From NCBI GenBank assembly GCA_964454025.1, contig CAYVRP010000027.1:1-64000 (forward strand): a stretch of DNA of 64,000 bases, in the 5' to 3' direction. The notes beneath the pieces are model-generated. The model searched no databases. It saw only the letters and a list, made by a program, of their open reading frames with translations, and was not told where the DNA came from. Every line of letters begins with the position of its first letter. Within the stretch, counting starts at the first letter, position 1. A program made the position numbers and the translations under genes. The stretch is from JAFGBI01 sp964454025. GTDB lineage: Bacteria > Myxococcota_A > Polyangia > Polyangiales > Polyangiaceae. Below are positions 7,827-17,232 of the stretch, in pieces.

Positions 7827-10771
7827 GTGCCCCATACGCGCGCCGTCTTCCCCACGCTCCTCGCCGCCGTCACCTGGGCGAGCGCCGCGGGCGCGCTCGA
7901 CGTCTGGGTGGACGCCGACGGTGGGAGCGACGAGGCGGCCGGCAGCGAGGGGGCGCCGTTCGGCACCCTCGGCCGCGCTTGCGCCGAGCCCACCGACGAC
8001 GCGTCGCTCGTCGTCCACGTCCGGCCGGGGACCTACCGCGAGGTGGTACGGATCGAGCGAGACGGCACCCACCTCCTGGTGGCCGAGGCCGATCGCGGCG
8101 ACGTCGTGCTCACGGGCTCGGAGCCGAGTTCGAGCCTGGTGTGGACGTCGGCCGATCCGGCGGGGTTGCCCGCCGCGGCGTCCGGGCAGGTGTGGGGGGC
8201 CGATCTCTCGGCCTGGGAGGTTCCCCCGCAGATCGTCACCCAGGCGCCGCCGGACGGGACCCTGGTGCGGCTGCCCCTGGCGCGCGAGCCCGACTGGGAG
8301 GTGACCACCGAGTGGAAATGGCACGAGCACTGGGCAAACGCCGCGGTCCCCTGGCGGTACTGGGAGGACGAAGAGCCGTCGAGCCAGATGTCGGCCCACT
8401 ACCTGAGCTCCCCGTTTCTCCGGCAGTGGGGCGATCTGACGAGCGCCCGGGCGTGGATGAAGGACGGCGTCAACCGGTCACGACACCTATTCGCGCGGGA
8501 TCATCGGCCACTGGCTCGACGAGGGAACCATCGAGGTCAGCCAGGAGTGCCACATCTCGGGGGCGACGACGATTTCGGACCGGCGAGCAAGTTCGTGCTC
8601 GAGAGCGCGGCGGCGCTGCTCGACCAGGAGGGGGAGTGGTTCTTCGACGCGGCGACGTCGAAGAACCACGTCTGGCCCATGGGCGGCGGAGATCCCGCGG
8701 GGCTCGGCCTCGAGATCGCCCGCCGCACGCGCGGCATCGCCACCGCGGCGAGCGACGTCCTGGTCGACGGCCTCACGCGGCGCGGGTTCAACTACGAGCA
8801 GGACTACTGGGGCAGCGGCGCGCGCGACGCCGCCATCTCGCTCCGCGGCGGGGAGGATCCGGTCACCACCCGCCCGGTGGAGCGAGACTGCGTGATCGAT
8901 CACGCCGCGCGAGGCATCGACCTGGTCGCCGACTCGAGCGAGGGGGGTCACCATCGACGGCGTCACGGTCGTGGAAACCACCATCCGGCACGTCGATGGC
9001 CACGGCAGCAACGTGCGGTCCTGGCCCGTGGAGGCGATCGGGGTGAGCGACATCACCGTGGAGCGGTGCCTGCTCGAAGACGTCGGCTTCCGCAACCCCG
9101 AAGGGACCAACGCGATGACGGGGGCGAGCTTCAGCCGGGTGAAGGGCCTGCGCTCCCTCGACAACGAGGTCCGTACCACGCCCCACCACGCGGTGGGCGT
9201 CAACTACGGCTGCGACGACATCCTCATCAAGGGCAACCACATCCACCACTGCGGCCTCAACTCGGCCGACAACGGCTGCATCAAGTTCTGGAACAACGAC
9301 GACACCTTCGACCGCGACGCGCCCCGCTCGATCCTGGCGACCGAGAACATCATCCACGAAAACATGGGCTGGGCCTACTCGTCCGAGGTGAACGAGTGGT
9401 GGCGGACGACAGGACTGAGCGGCTCGGGCTTCTACTGCGACTACTTCTGGGGGACGACCTTCTACCGGAACCTGATCTACGCCGTGGGCGGGGTGGCGCT
9501 GTGGCCCAGCACGCCGTCCAACCTCAACTGGAACCTCGACAACACGGTGCTCGAGGCGCGCCACGGCGCCTCGTGCAGCCGCGAGAGCACGACCACGAGT
9601 GGCCAGGGCGAGGCGCTGGTCATGAACAACCCGTTCATGGACTTCACCACCTGCGGGCTGCCCGAGGACCACTACTGGGGTCAGATCGAGTCGGGCCTGC
9701 TCTACTCGCTCACCGACGAGCGACTCGTCTCGCACCACAACGCCTTCCACGAGTTCTGCTCGGACCTCTTGTACGTGGACGGGAGCAAGTACGTCACGGT
9801 GGCCGACGTCACCGCCAACACCCCGTACGAAGTGGGCTCGATCGACCTCGGGGGAGACGACGCCGCCATCGTGGTGGACGCCGCGGGCCGGGACATGACG
9901 CCCGCGCCCGGGAGCCCCCTCATCGACGCGGGCGGGGAGCTGCCGCCCGAGCTCGCCGCGCTCCACGGGCGGCGCGGCCTCACCCTCGCCCCGGCGGTCG
10001 GAGCCGCCTACGACATCGGGGCCATCGAGGGCCCGGAGCCGCCTGGGATCCGGGTCACCTCCGCCGAACGGCGGCGAGGTGCTCCCGGCCGGCGGCCAGG
10101 CGACCGTCACCTGGGAGTCCGGTGCGTTCGTCGGCCCGGTGACCATCGCGCTGACCGGCGGCGCCGAGAATCCCGACGCCGTGGTGGTGGTGGTGGCGGT
10201 GACGACCAAGGACGGGGCCGAGGTGGTGACGCTGCCCGACGCCCGGGGCGAGGACTACCGCGTCCGGATCTCGGAGGCGTCCGACGGGGAGCCCGGCGAC
10301 GCCTCCGACGCCGGCTTCGCGCTCGGCGACGCCATCGTCGTGCTCTCCCCGCGCGGCGGAGAGGCGTGGACCATCGGCGAGACGCGCGACGTCACCTGGT
10401 CCTCGAGCGGCGTCACCGAGGTGCAGATCGAGCTCTCGCGGGACGGGGGCACGAGCTGGGAGACGCTCGCCGCCGCGGTCCCGGCCGGCACAGCGACCTT
10501 CACCTACCCGGTGACGGGGCCCGCCTCGAGCGAGTGTCTGATCCGGCTCTCCGACGCCGCAGACGGCGAGCCCGAGGGCTCGTCGCCGGGGGTCTTCTCG
10601 ATCCTGGAGCCCGCGCACGCGGACGGCGGGCGGGACGAGAACGGCGGCTGCGGCTGCCGGGTCGGCGCCCCCGCCGGCAGCGCGCCGGCCGCAGCGTGGC
10701 TGCTGCTCGGCGCGCTCGCGGGGGCGGGCGGGGTCAGCCGGGCTCGAAGAAGATCGGGTAGACGACCGTGA
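7827..10771 (+). pseudogene. Frameshifted parallel beta-helix secreted protein with MYXO-CTERM tail
   Basis: The start is a GTG six bases after GGAGG, leading into a signal peptide ending ASAAGA. Homology-like sequence moves between frames four times: near 8475 (extra C; the following frame reads HDTYSRGIIGHWLDEGTIEV), near 8581 (missing C, frame restored), in the G6 run 8942-8947 (extra G; continuation reads GVTIDGVTVVETTIRH), and at 10063 (extra G; continuation reads TSPNGGEVLPAGGQATVTW). Corrected, the product would be about 980 aa: an N-terminal pectate-lyase-like/right-handed beta-helix region with many N and G turns, an Ig-like module with the PNGGEVL signature, a second such module (SPRGGEAWTIGETRDVTW), and a C-terminal NGGCGCR-helix-RARRR sorting motif. 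It is either a decaying gene or carries consensus errors. Its 3' end overlaps the convergent FHA gene by 38 bases. Confidence 0.75.
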
Positions 10772-12743
10772 CCACGCCGTTCTCCGGGGCGGGGAAGCTC
10801 AGGGAGTAGAAGCTCGACACCACGCAGGAGACGGTGCTGCCGTCCGGGAGGTCCGAGCCCCCGTTGGCGACGTGCGCGACGGCGCCGTCGCCGTTGATCA
10901 CGAACCGCACCGCGACGCGACCGGTAAGGTTCGGGTTCTGAGCGAGCCCCTTCTCGTAGCACAGGCGGAAGCGGCCGAAGTTCTGGCGCACGATGCGCTG
11001 GATCACCTCGGGCGGGAGGCGGCCAGAGACGGAGGTGCTGCCGTCCGAGCGGAGCCTGGGGGAGGCGGTCTTGTGCGCCCCACCGATGCGGCCGTGCCCG
11101 TGCCCGTGGCCGATGCCCTGCCCGCAGCCGGCGCCGCCGCGGCAGCCCGTCCCGTGGCCGTAGGTGCCGACGTCACCGAGGCCGATGCCCTCACCGCGCC
11201 CGCCGCCGCCCTCGCCGATCCCGGTCAGGCCGAGACCCCCGCTGCCGATGGACTCGCCGATGTCGTCGCCCCACATGTTACCGAGCGCGCTCACCGGATC
11301 CGCGCCCACGGTGACGTCACCGCCCCAGGGGACCGTGGGGGCGTTGGGATCTCCGCCCAGGGAGGCGTTGAGCATCCCGATCATCCCGAAGGAGCGCGCC
11401 TCCGCCAGGGCCGCCGCCTTGGCGAGCTTGACGTCCTCGGGCCGGGCGTCGCCGGCGGCGCCCCAGCGCCCGCCGGTCTTGAGCGAGGCGGGCTTCCCCA
11501 TCGACCCCTCCTCGAGCTTGGCGCGAGTACCCTCGCCCCCGTCGGAGCCAGGCTCGTCGTCGGAGCGTACCGCCTCCTCGCGGGCCTCCTGCTCGCGCTC
11601 CGCGCTGGCGGCCAGGAGCTGCTGCACGAGGCGGAGCTGCGACTTGTCGAGGCCGTCCTCCGTGGTCAAGGCGAGGCTGGGGACGGTCGCCGCCATGGTC
11701 GCGATCAGGCTCGCGACGGCGGTGAAGCTCAGGCCGAACGCGGTCGCCAAGGCCGTGTCGAGGCGGCGCACCAGCGAGCGCGGGAGCGGCTTGCCGGCGC
11801 GGGTGGCCGTCACCTGGATGGTGAAGCCGCCGAGGGAGTAGCGGAGGGTAGCGCCCTGCGGCACCGTGACCTCGGTGGCGCCGGCCACCGCCACCGAGGC
11901 GGTGCCCTCGGCGCGCAGCTCGTCGAGGGACCGCCGCACGCCACCGCGCTGCAGCGAGCCGGTGGCTTCACGCGGGATCACGACCCGCGTGCCGGTGGGA
12001 TCGGGGACGACGACGGGCAGCCGGGTGGTGCCGATCCGCTCCGCGGGGAGCAGGTAGTCGACCCCGAGGCCCGCGCGCTCTTCCTCGCCGACGCAGAAGG
12101 GCTGCCCGGGGCGGAGGTGGGTGACGTGGAGGACGTCCTGCCCCCAGAGGATCATCACCTCGGTCGCCTCCTGGTCGGGGAGCTCCACCTCGGCGGCGCT
12201 GACGGCGGGGCCGCGCTGGATCATCGCGTAGGTGTAGGTGCCGGGCGCAGCGTCCTCGGCGACCACGGACGCAGCGGCGTCGCGCGCGAGCGCGGCGGCG
12301 AAGGGGTTGTGGATCCCCACGGGGAAGTCGGCCGCGAAGGGGTTCGGCGCCGCGCCGCGGGGCGCCGCCGCGACCGCGAACGGCGCGGGGCTCGCCGCCG
12401 CCGCGTCGGCGCGCGGCGCGGGGGCGGTCGGCGTGTCGGTGACCGGCGCGGCCTGCTCCAGGACCAGGGTGGTGTCGCCGCTCTGGATCCGATCTCCGAC
12501 GCCGAGCCGGCACTTGGAGACGGCGGCGCCGTTGACGCGGGTGCCCGCCGCGTGCCCGAGGTCGACCAGGGTGATGGCCTCGGGCCCGGCGACCTCGATG
12601 ACGGCGTGCATCCGCTCGCCGTCGGCGACCTCGAGGTGGGCGCCCGGACCGCGGCCGACCTTGACGACGTCGGTGCGGGTGGTGACTTGGTGCGACGGCA
12701 GATCGTGACGGTAGACCGCGAACGTGAGAGCAGTGCGGCTCAT
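10734..12743 (-). CDS. FHA-domain protein with AgmX/PglI-type C-terminal domain
   Basis: 669 aa; the ATG has GAGGAGG four bases upstream. Residues about 20-95 form an FHA phosphothreonine-binding fold (VGRGPGAHLEVADGERMHAVIEV then DLGHAAGTRVNG). An Ala/Pro-rich linker follows, then a long central region with one hydrophobic segment (FGLSFTAVASLIATMAATV), a Gly/His-rich stretch (HGHGHGRIGG), and a C-terminal domain with LPPEVIQRIVRQNFGRFRLCYEKGL and LTGRVAVRFVINGDG. That last domain is the TonB-like AgmX/PglI C-terminal module linked to gliding and envelope complexes in myxobacteria. The protein probably couples Ser/Thr kinase signalling to an envelope machine; that link is inference. Confidence 0.8.
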   Translation of the reverse strand: MSRTALTFAVYRHDLPSHQVTTRTDVVKVGRGPGAHLEVADGERMHAVIEVAGPEAITLVDLGHAAGTRVNGAAVSKCRLGVGDRIQSGDTTLVLEQAAPVTDTPTAPAPRADAAAASPAPFAVAAAPRGAAPNPFAADFPVGIHNPFAAALARDAAASVVAEDAAPGTYTYAMIQRGPAVSAAEVELPDQEATEVMILWGQDVLHVTHLRPGQPFCVGEEERAGLGVDYLLPAERIGTTRLPVVVPDPTGTRVVIPREATGSLQRGGVRRSLDELRAEGTASVAVAGATEVTVPQGATLRYSLGGFTIQVTATRAGKPLPRSLVRRLDTALATAFGLSFTAVASLIATMAATVPSLALTTEDGLDKSQLRLVQQLLAASAEREQEAREEAVRSDDEPGSDGGEGTRAKLEEGSMGKPASLKTGGRWGAAGDARPEDVKLAKAAALAEARSFGMIGMLNASLGGDPNAPTVPWGGDVTVGADPVSALGNMWGDDIGESIGSGGLGLTGIGEGGGGRGEGIGLGDVGTYGHGTGCRGGAGCGQGIGHGHGHGRIGGAHKTASPRLRSDGSTSVSGRLPPEVIQRIVRQNFGRFRLCYEKGLAQNPNLTGRVAVRFVINGDGAVAHVANGGSDLPDGSTVSCVVSSFYSLSFPAPENGVVTVVYPIFFEPG

Positions 12744-12929
12744 GGCTCCTCCTCGGGGGGGCGGCGCGACCGCGACGGCTCGTCACGACCAGTGCGCCCG
12801 GCGTATTTGCCGGATTAGAGGCCCGCGGGCGGCCAGGGTTCCCAGGCGCGCCCATTTTTCGTCCGCGGCCTGGTGGCGGCGTCACCCGGAGCCCGAGGTG
12901 GAGTACCCTCTGTCCCGGAGGATCCCTGC

Positions 12930-13739
12930 ATGAGCAACCCCGCGACCTCGTCCGCCCGCCCGCTGGTCTGGGACGTTCCGACCCGCCTCGGCCACGCGGT
13001 TCTCCTCCTGGGGGTTCCTGGAGCGTTCATCGTCGCCGTGACGAGCGAGCATGGCCCGTTCTTCCCCGTCCACATGGCGCTCGGGCTGGCGGTGGGGCTC
13101 GTCGCCGGGCTGCGGATCGCGTGGGGCCTCGTCGGGACGCGGTACGCGCGCTTCTCGGCGTTCGCGTGGAGCCCGGCCGCCCTCGGCGCCTACCTGCGCG
13201 GGGCGCTCACGGGGGCCGCGCCGCGCTACGTCGGCCACAACCCGGCGACGAGCTACCTCGTGCCCGTGATGCTGGCGCTGGCGCTCGGCATCGTCACGAC
13301 CGGGATGGCGATGACGCTCGGCGGCGGGGAGGACGCCGAAGGGTTGCACAAGATCCTGGCGCTCTCGCTGCTCGGCGTGGCGCTGCTGCACGTCGCCGGC
13401 GTGATCCTGCACCAGGTTCGCCACCGCGACGATCTGATCCGCAGCATGGTCGACGGGAGGAAGGGAGTAGCCTCCCCGGGCGAGGCGGCCGCGCCGGCCG
13501 GGGGCGCAGGCGCGATCCTGGCGCTCTTCGTCGCGGCGCTCCTCGGCTGGCTCTTCTCGGGCTTCGACGCCGGTGCCGGGAGGCTCGTGCCGCCCGGGAC
13601 CGGGTGGCAGCTCGGCGGCCCCGAGGCCGGCGCCGCCGACGATCACGCGGACCGCGACGAGCGCCAGGAGCGCGACCGGCGTCCGGGGCGCCGCGACCAC
13701 GACGCCGACGACCGCGACGAGCACGACGACGACCACTGA
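12930..13739 (+). CDS. Cytochrome b561-type membrane protein with Asp/His/Arg-rich tail
   Basis: 269 aa from an ATG with CCGGAGG about eight bases upstream. Four to five transmembrane helices carry the expected haem-ligand His residues: TRLGHAVLLLG, FPVHMALGL, GLHKILALSLLGVALLHVAGVILHQ. The family is the small b561/Ni-Fe-hydrogenase-type cytochrome b that moves electrons between quinones and periplasmic partners. Beyond an extra C-terminal helix (about 190-210) there is an unusual ~45-residue tail made almost only of D, H, R and E, which could bind metal or nucleic acid, or simply be low complexity. No partner dehydrogenase is adjacent. It converges on arsM, with 71 bases between. Confidence 0.8.
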   Translation: MSNPATSSARPLVWDVPTRLGHAVLLLGVPGAFIVAVTSEHGPFFPVHMALGLAVGLVAGLRIAWGLVGTRYARFSAFAWSPAALGAYLRGALTGAAPRYVGHNPATSYLVPVMLALALGIVTTGMAMTLGGGEDAEGLHKILALSLLGVALLHVAGVILHQVRHRDDLIRSMVDGRKGVASPGEAAAPAGGAGAILALFVAALLGWLFSGFDAGAGRLVPPGTGWQLGGPEAGAADDHADRDERQERDRRPGRRDHDADDRDEHDDDH

Positions 13740-13810
13740 GCGTCCGCCCCGCACCGTGACCGCGAGCGGCGGACGACGGGGTGACGCGGGCCCACGACCG
13801 GCGACCCGCG

Positions 13811-14656
13811 CTACGGCTTGCGCGCAGCGACCTTGACGCTCTGGACCTTGCCCGTCAGCTGCAGCGCCCAGCGCGCAGCGAGCGGGTCCGGGCCGCCGCC
13901 GCAGCAGGCGCCGGCGTCCTGGAGCTCCGAGCCGATGAAGGCCGCGATCTGCGCGGTGTCATAGACGAGGCGGTCCTTGACCTCGACGTCGACCAGGCCG
14001 GCCTCGCGCAGCCCCGCGAGGTAGGCCTGCTCCGAGATGGCCCCGGCGAGGCAGGACGAGTACAGGCGCCGGTTGCCGGAGATCTCCGGCGGCAGGTCCT
14101 CGGCGACGATGTCGGAAACCAGCATCCTGCCGCCGGGGCGGAGCACGCGGGCGATCTCGGCGAAGACGCGCGGCTTCTCGGGCGAGAGGTTGATGACGCA
14201 GTTGCTGATGACCCAGTCGACGCTGCCGCTCTCCACCGGGAGCGCCTCGATCAGCCCCTTGCGGAGCTCCACGTTGCCGACCCCCGCAGCCGCGACGTTC
14301 TCGCGGGCCTTGTCGAGCATGGCGTCCGTCATGTCGACGCCGATGACCTTGCCTCGGGGCCCCACCTTCCTGGCGGCGAGCAGCAGATCGATCCCCGCGC
14401 CCGACCCGAGATCGAGCACGACGTCGCCAGGCTCGACCGCCGAGAAGGCGAGCGGGTTGCCGCAGCCGAAGGAGTTGGCCACCGCCTCCGCCGGCAGCGC
14501 CAGGACGTCCTCGTCAGCGTACCCGGCGAGCCTGGCGAGCACACCCTTCGGCACCGGGGCGCAGCAGCACCCTGACGACGGGCGCTGCACCGCGCGCGCG
14601 TAGTCCTCGGACACGCCCTGGCGCTGCTGGTCGTATGGGCTCGTCGGGCTGGTCAT
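13811..14656 (-). CDS. arsM: Arsenite S-adenosylmethionine methyltransferase
   Basis: 281 aa. The SAM-binding Rossmann motif is VLDLGSGAGIDLLLAA (about 80-95), followed by VIGVDMTDAMLDKARENV and the post-motif SNCVINLSPEKPRVFAEIARVLRPGG. Cys residues used by ArsM for trivalent arsenic are at SSGCCCAP, NSFGCGNP and YSSCLAGAI, with an extra GACCGGG near the C-terminus. The enzyme methylates As(III) in the cytoplasm, giving methylarsenicals that can be volatilised. It is divergent from the ArsR-like regulator, with 80 bases between starts, the usual arrangement for arsenic-controlled expression. Confidence 0.92.
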   Translation of the reverse strand: MTSPTSPYDQQRQGVSEDYARAVQRPSSGCCCAPVPKGVLARLAGYADEDVLALPAEAVANSFGCGNPLAFSAVEPGDVVLDLGSGAGIDLLLAARKVGPRGKVIGVDMTDAMLDKARENVAAAGVGNVELRKGLIEALPVESGSVDWVISNCVINLSPEKPRVFAEIARVLRPGGRMLVSDIVAEDLPPEISGNRRLYSSCLAGAISEQAYLAGLREAGLVDVEVKDRLVYDTAQIAAFIGSELQDAGACCGGGPDPLAARWALQLTGKVQSVKVAARKP

Positions 14657-14685
14657 GGGCGGACTCCTCCTCGGTCGGAGCCTCG

Positions 14686-14715
14686 CTTATAACCGCCTAT
14701 CCGGATGAATGCAAA
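14686..14715 (-). promoter_or_regulatory. Probable arsM promoter with candidate ArsR site
   Basis: On the minus strand TTTGCA (14710-14715) and TATAAG (14686-14691) are separated by 18 bases and lie about 30 bases before the arsM ATG. The spacer contains the perfect palindrome ATCCGGAT (14699-14706). A dyad between -35 and -10 in an arsR/arsM intergenic region is the expected place for an ArsR repressor. Identified by eye only. Confidence 0.45.
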
Positions 14716-14736
14716 AGGGCCTCGCGAGGAACCCTC

Positions 14737-15169
14737 ATGCGCAACCCGGCCGCGGTCCTCAAGGCGCTCTCCAACGGGACGCGGCTGTCGATTCTCGGGC
14801 TCGTCCCGCGCGAGGGCGAGCTCTGCGTCGGCGATGTCGTCGCCGTGCTCGGGGTGACGCAGTCGCAGGCGTCACGCCACCTGCGCTGCCTCGCCAAGGT
14901 GGGGCTGCTCCAGGACCGGGGCGAGGCCCTCTGGGTCCATTACCCGATCGTCGAGGCGCCCGGACCGGTCCCGGCCGCCGTCCTCGCCGCCCGGCGGGAG
15001 ATCATCCCCGGCGCTGCCCCCCGGGCTCGCCCGCGCCATCGCGCAGCGGCGCCGTGCCCGGCGTCGTGGCGGCTGTCCGGCCCCCGCCGTGACGGGGCAA
15101 CGACGGGGCGGCCGAAGGCGGCGGAGCGCCCCGCTCGAGCGCGCCGGCCCCCGAAGCGCCATCGCTTGA
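14737..15169 (+). CDS. ArsR-family metalloregulator, probable C-terminal frameshift
   Basis: The first ~80 residues are a clear ArsR/SmtB winged helix: VLKALSNGTRLSILGLV, then GVTQSQASRHLRCLAKVGLLQDR. The usual arsenite-binding CVC of helix 3 is replaced by LCVGDV, leaving one Cys there plus one in RHLRC. In the uncorrected frame no stop occurs before the next gene's end at 16614. Removing one C from the C4 run near 15006-15009 gives a more natural tail (PALPPGLARAIAQRRRARRRGGC) that stops at 15169, so a single-base insertion is likely and that end is used here. It is divergent from arsM and presumably represses it. Confidence 0.7.
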
Positions 15170-15201
15170 CACCGCGTCGACCCGGCGCGTCAGATCCGGG
15201 C

Positions 15202-16614
15202 GTGGATCGCCGATCCGTCGCCGCGCTCGGGGGGGCGCTGCTGCTCGCAGGACGCCTCGCGGACGCGGCGCCCGCCCACGACATCTGCGCCGATCTCGGG
15301 CCGGACCTTGGCGTCGGGATCGCGAGCTACTCCGCCGCCGGCGATTGGCCCGAACAAGCCGAGCTCACCCACGGCGTCGACTGGCGCTTCCTCTACCTGT
15401 ACGTGGTGCCGACGAGCGATCCCGCCGCGGATCGCGAGTGGTTCTGGCTCCACAAGGCCGAGGTGGCGGCGTCCCTCGGCGCCGTCCCGGTGTACACGTT
15501 CTACGAGCTCCTGCAGCGCGGGCAGCCGGCGGGCTTGACCGGCGCCGAGCCCGAGGTGGTGCGGGCCGTGCTCCAGGATCCCGACCTGATGCGCGCCTAC
15601 TTCGACGACTTCGTCTTCCTGGTGGAGACGGTGGCGGCGGCGCCGACGCCGCCGATCGTCCACGTGGAGCCGGACTCCTGGGGCTTCATGAGCTGGGCGA
15701 TGGGCATCGAGGGCAACGCGGACGCGACCACCGTGCCGGTCGCCGTCGCCGGCTCGGGCCACCCCGAGCTCGCCGATCTACCCGACCACGCGGGTGGTTT
15801 CGGCCGTGCCCTGCTGCGCCTGCGCGACCGCCACGCCCCGGTCGTCCGCCTCGCCTGGCATGCCTCCAACTTCCGCGCGGGGACCCGCCCGGAGGTCACG
15901 ACCGGCTTCTACGCCTCGCTGGGCGAGTGGGACGTCATCTTCACCGACTCGCCGCACCTCGAGGCCGACGAGGCCACCTGGTGGGAGCCCGCCGATCCGG
16001 CGGCAGTGGACGCCAACGTCGCCTGGCTGCGGGCGGTGTCCGCAGGCGCGTCGCTCCCGATCGTAATGTGGCAGATGCCCATCGGCACCACCGACTGGCA
16101 CCTCTTCGACTCCGAACCGACGCTGCTCCGGCGGTTCGTGGAGGCCGGCCTGGGCGCGGGCCTCTTCGATCTGCGCGGCGAGGGCGAGCCCGACGGCTGC
16201 CGCGCCGTGGAGGGCGACGGCCTCGACGCGGTGCCTCCGGCCGACTCCGAAGCCGGCGGCACGGCCGCAGACATGCGGAGGCGCCTGGCCGCCTACACGA
16301 CCGCGCCGCTCGCGTGGCCCTTGGGGACGCTCTGCGCGGGCCGCGCGCCGGGCGCCGGCGGCGCTCCCGCGGACGGGGCGAGCGGCACCGGAGCGAGCAG
16401 CACCGCCGCGACCAGCGGCGGTGACGGCGCGCCCCCCGCTCCCGGCGACGGCACCGCGACGGCGGCGATCGACGGAGGCTGTGGCTGCCGCGCCGCCCGG
16501 ACGGGCCACGCGCCGGGCCCCGCGACGCTCGTCGGGCTGGCGGCGCTCCGTCTCTTCGCGCGCCGCCGCGCGAGGGTCAACACCGCAGCAGCAGACCGTG
16601 CATCGCGTCCTTGA
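15202..16614 (+). CDS. Secreted MYXO-CTERM protein with TIM-barrel-like domain
   Basis: 470 aa from a GTG at 15202, chosen because a signal peptide (VAALGGALLLAGRLADA) starts there; upstream codons belong to the arsR region. The body (about 30-340) has alternating helices and strands with YLYVVPTSD, VPVYTFYELLQ, IVHVEPDSWGFM, VVRLAWHASNF, WDVIFTDSPHLE and LPIVMWQMPIGT, a pattern resembling a glycoside-hydrolase-like (beta/alpha)8 barrel. No catalytic pair is assigned with confidence. After a Ser/Gly/Ala spacer the protein ends GGCGCR, a hydrophobic stretch and ARRRAR, the myxobacterial C-terminal sorting signal. Its end overlaps the convergent tetR-type gene by 38 bases. The substrate is unknown. 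Confidence 0.7.
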   Translation: MDRRSVAALGGALLLAGRLADAAPAHDICADLGPDLGVGIASYSAAGDWPEQAELTHGVDWRFLYLYVVPTSDPAADREWFWLHKAEVAASLGAVPVYTFYELLQRGQPAGLTGAEPEVVRAVLQDPDLMRAYFDDFVFLVETVAAAPTPPIVHVEPDSWGFMSWAMGIEGNADATTVPVAVAGSGHPELADLPDHAGGFGRALLRLRDRHAPVVRLAWHASNFRAGTRPEVTTGFYASLGEWDVIFTDSPHLEADEATWWEPADPAAVDANVAWLRAVSAGASLPIVMWQMPIGTTDWHLFDSEPTLLRRFVEAGLGAGLFDLRGEGEPDGCRAVEGDGLDAVPPADSEAGGTAADMRRRLAAYTTAPLAWPLGTLCAGRAPGAGGAPADGASGTGASSTAATSGGDGAPPAPGDGTATAAIDGGCGCRAARTGHAPGPATLVGLAALRLFARRRARVNTAAADRASRP

Positions 16615-17182
16615 AGCGGGCGGCGGCCTCGGGACCTTCCCCGCACAGCTCGAGCAGGGGCACCGCCAGGCGGGCGAGGATCCGCGCCGCGAGCGCCGGA
16701 TCGTCGCCGCGCAGCGCCCCACGCGCGGCGGCGCCCGCGAACACCGGCAGGACGCGCTCCATCAGCGCTCCGTGCAGCGCCGCGAGATCGCCGAGCGGCA
16801 TCGCGCGCGAGTGCTGCATCACGCGCAGCGCGTCGCGGTGCTCGCGCCAGAGATGCGTCCACACGTCGAGCAGCGCATCGACCGACGCGGCGCCGCGACC
16901 GCGATCGATGGCGGACAGGGCGGCCACGGCGTGCTCCAGCGCCGGGCGGACGATGGCGGCGACCAGGGCCTCCTTGGTGGGGAAGTGGCTGTAGAGCGTC
17001 CCGCGGGCGATGTCCGCGGCGTCGGCGATGGCCTCCAGGCGCACGCCCTCGACCCCGTGCGCGGCGAACCGCTGGGCCGCGATGGCGAGGAGGCGCTGGT
17101 GACGGGCGCGGCGCCGCCGCTCGACGCGCCCCCCCACGTTGGAAGCGTCGGGAGGGCGCCGAGGAGCGCGCCGAGTGGACAT
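16577..17182 (-). CDS. TetR/AcrR-family repressor
   Basis: 201 aa from the ATG at 17182; the open frame continues upstream through the divergent promoter and is not coding there. The N-terminal helix-turn-helix (about 25-72) reads AAQRFAAHGVEGVRLEAIADAADIARGTLYSHFPTKEALVAAIV, a textbook TetR DNA-binding domain. The C-terminal ligand domain is helical and unrecognised. It is divergent from the adaptor/permease/ATPase operon, with 50 bases between starts that contain two nested palindromes, so it most likely represses that operon and itself. Confidence 0.9.
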   Translation of the reverse strand: MSTRRAPRRPPDASNVGGRVERRRRARHQRLLAIAAQRFAAHGVEGVRLEAIADAADIARGTLYSHFPTKEALVAAIVRPALEHAVAALSAIDRGRGAASVDALLDVWTHLWREHRDALRVMQHSRAMPLGDLAALHGALMERVLPVFAGAAARGALRGDDPALAARILARLAVPLLELCGEGPEAAARFKDAMHGLLLRC

Positions 17183-17194
17183 GGCAGATCGAGC

Positions 17195-17227
17195 TTGACA
17201 TTTGTGAACACGCTGTTCAATATTGAA
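17195..17227 (+). promoter_or_regulatory. Export-operon promoter overlapping nested TetR-type operators
   Basis: TTGACA at 17195-17200 and CAATAT at 17218-17223 are 17 bases apart, a good -35/-10 pair for the adaptor gene at 17233. Within and over the -10 lie two perfect dyads: TGAACA-CGC-TGTTCA (17205-17219) and TTCAATATTGAA (17216-17227). They share TTCA, so TGAAC/GTTCA half-sites recur three times. The position means a bound TetR dimer would block polymerase. Confidence 0.65.
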
Positions 17228-17232
17228 CTCAC

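Noticed and set aside
10872..12818. A 648-codon plus-strand frame
   Set aside because: Antisense to the FHA-AgmX gene, whose domains are clear in its own frame.
14635..16614. An apparent ArsR-MYXO-CTERM fusion protein
   Set aside because: The frame lacks a stop, but a complete signal peptide begins at 15202 and the ArsR tail reads better in another frame that stops at 15169. Two genes with one indel is more likely.
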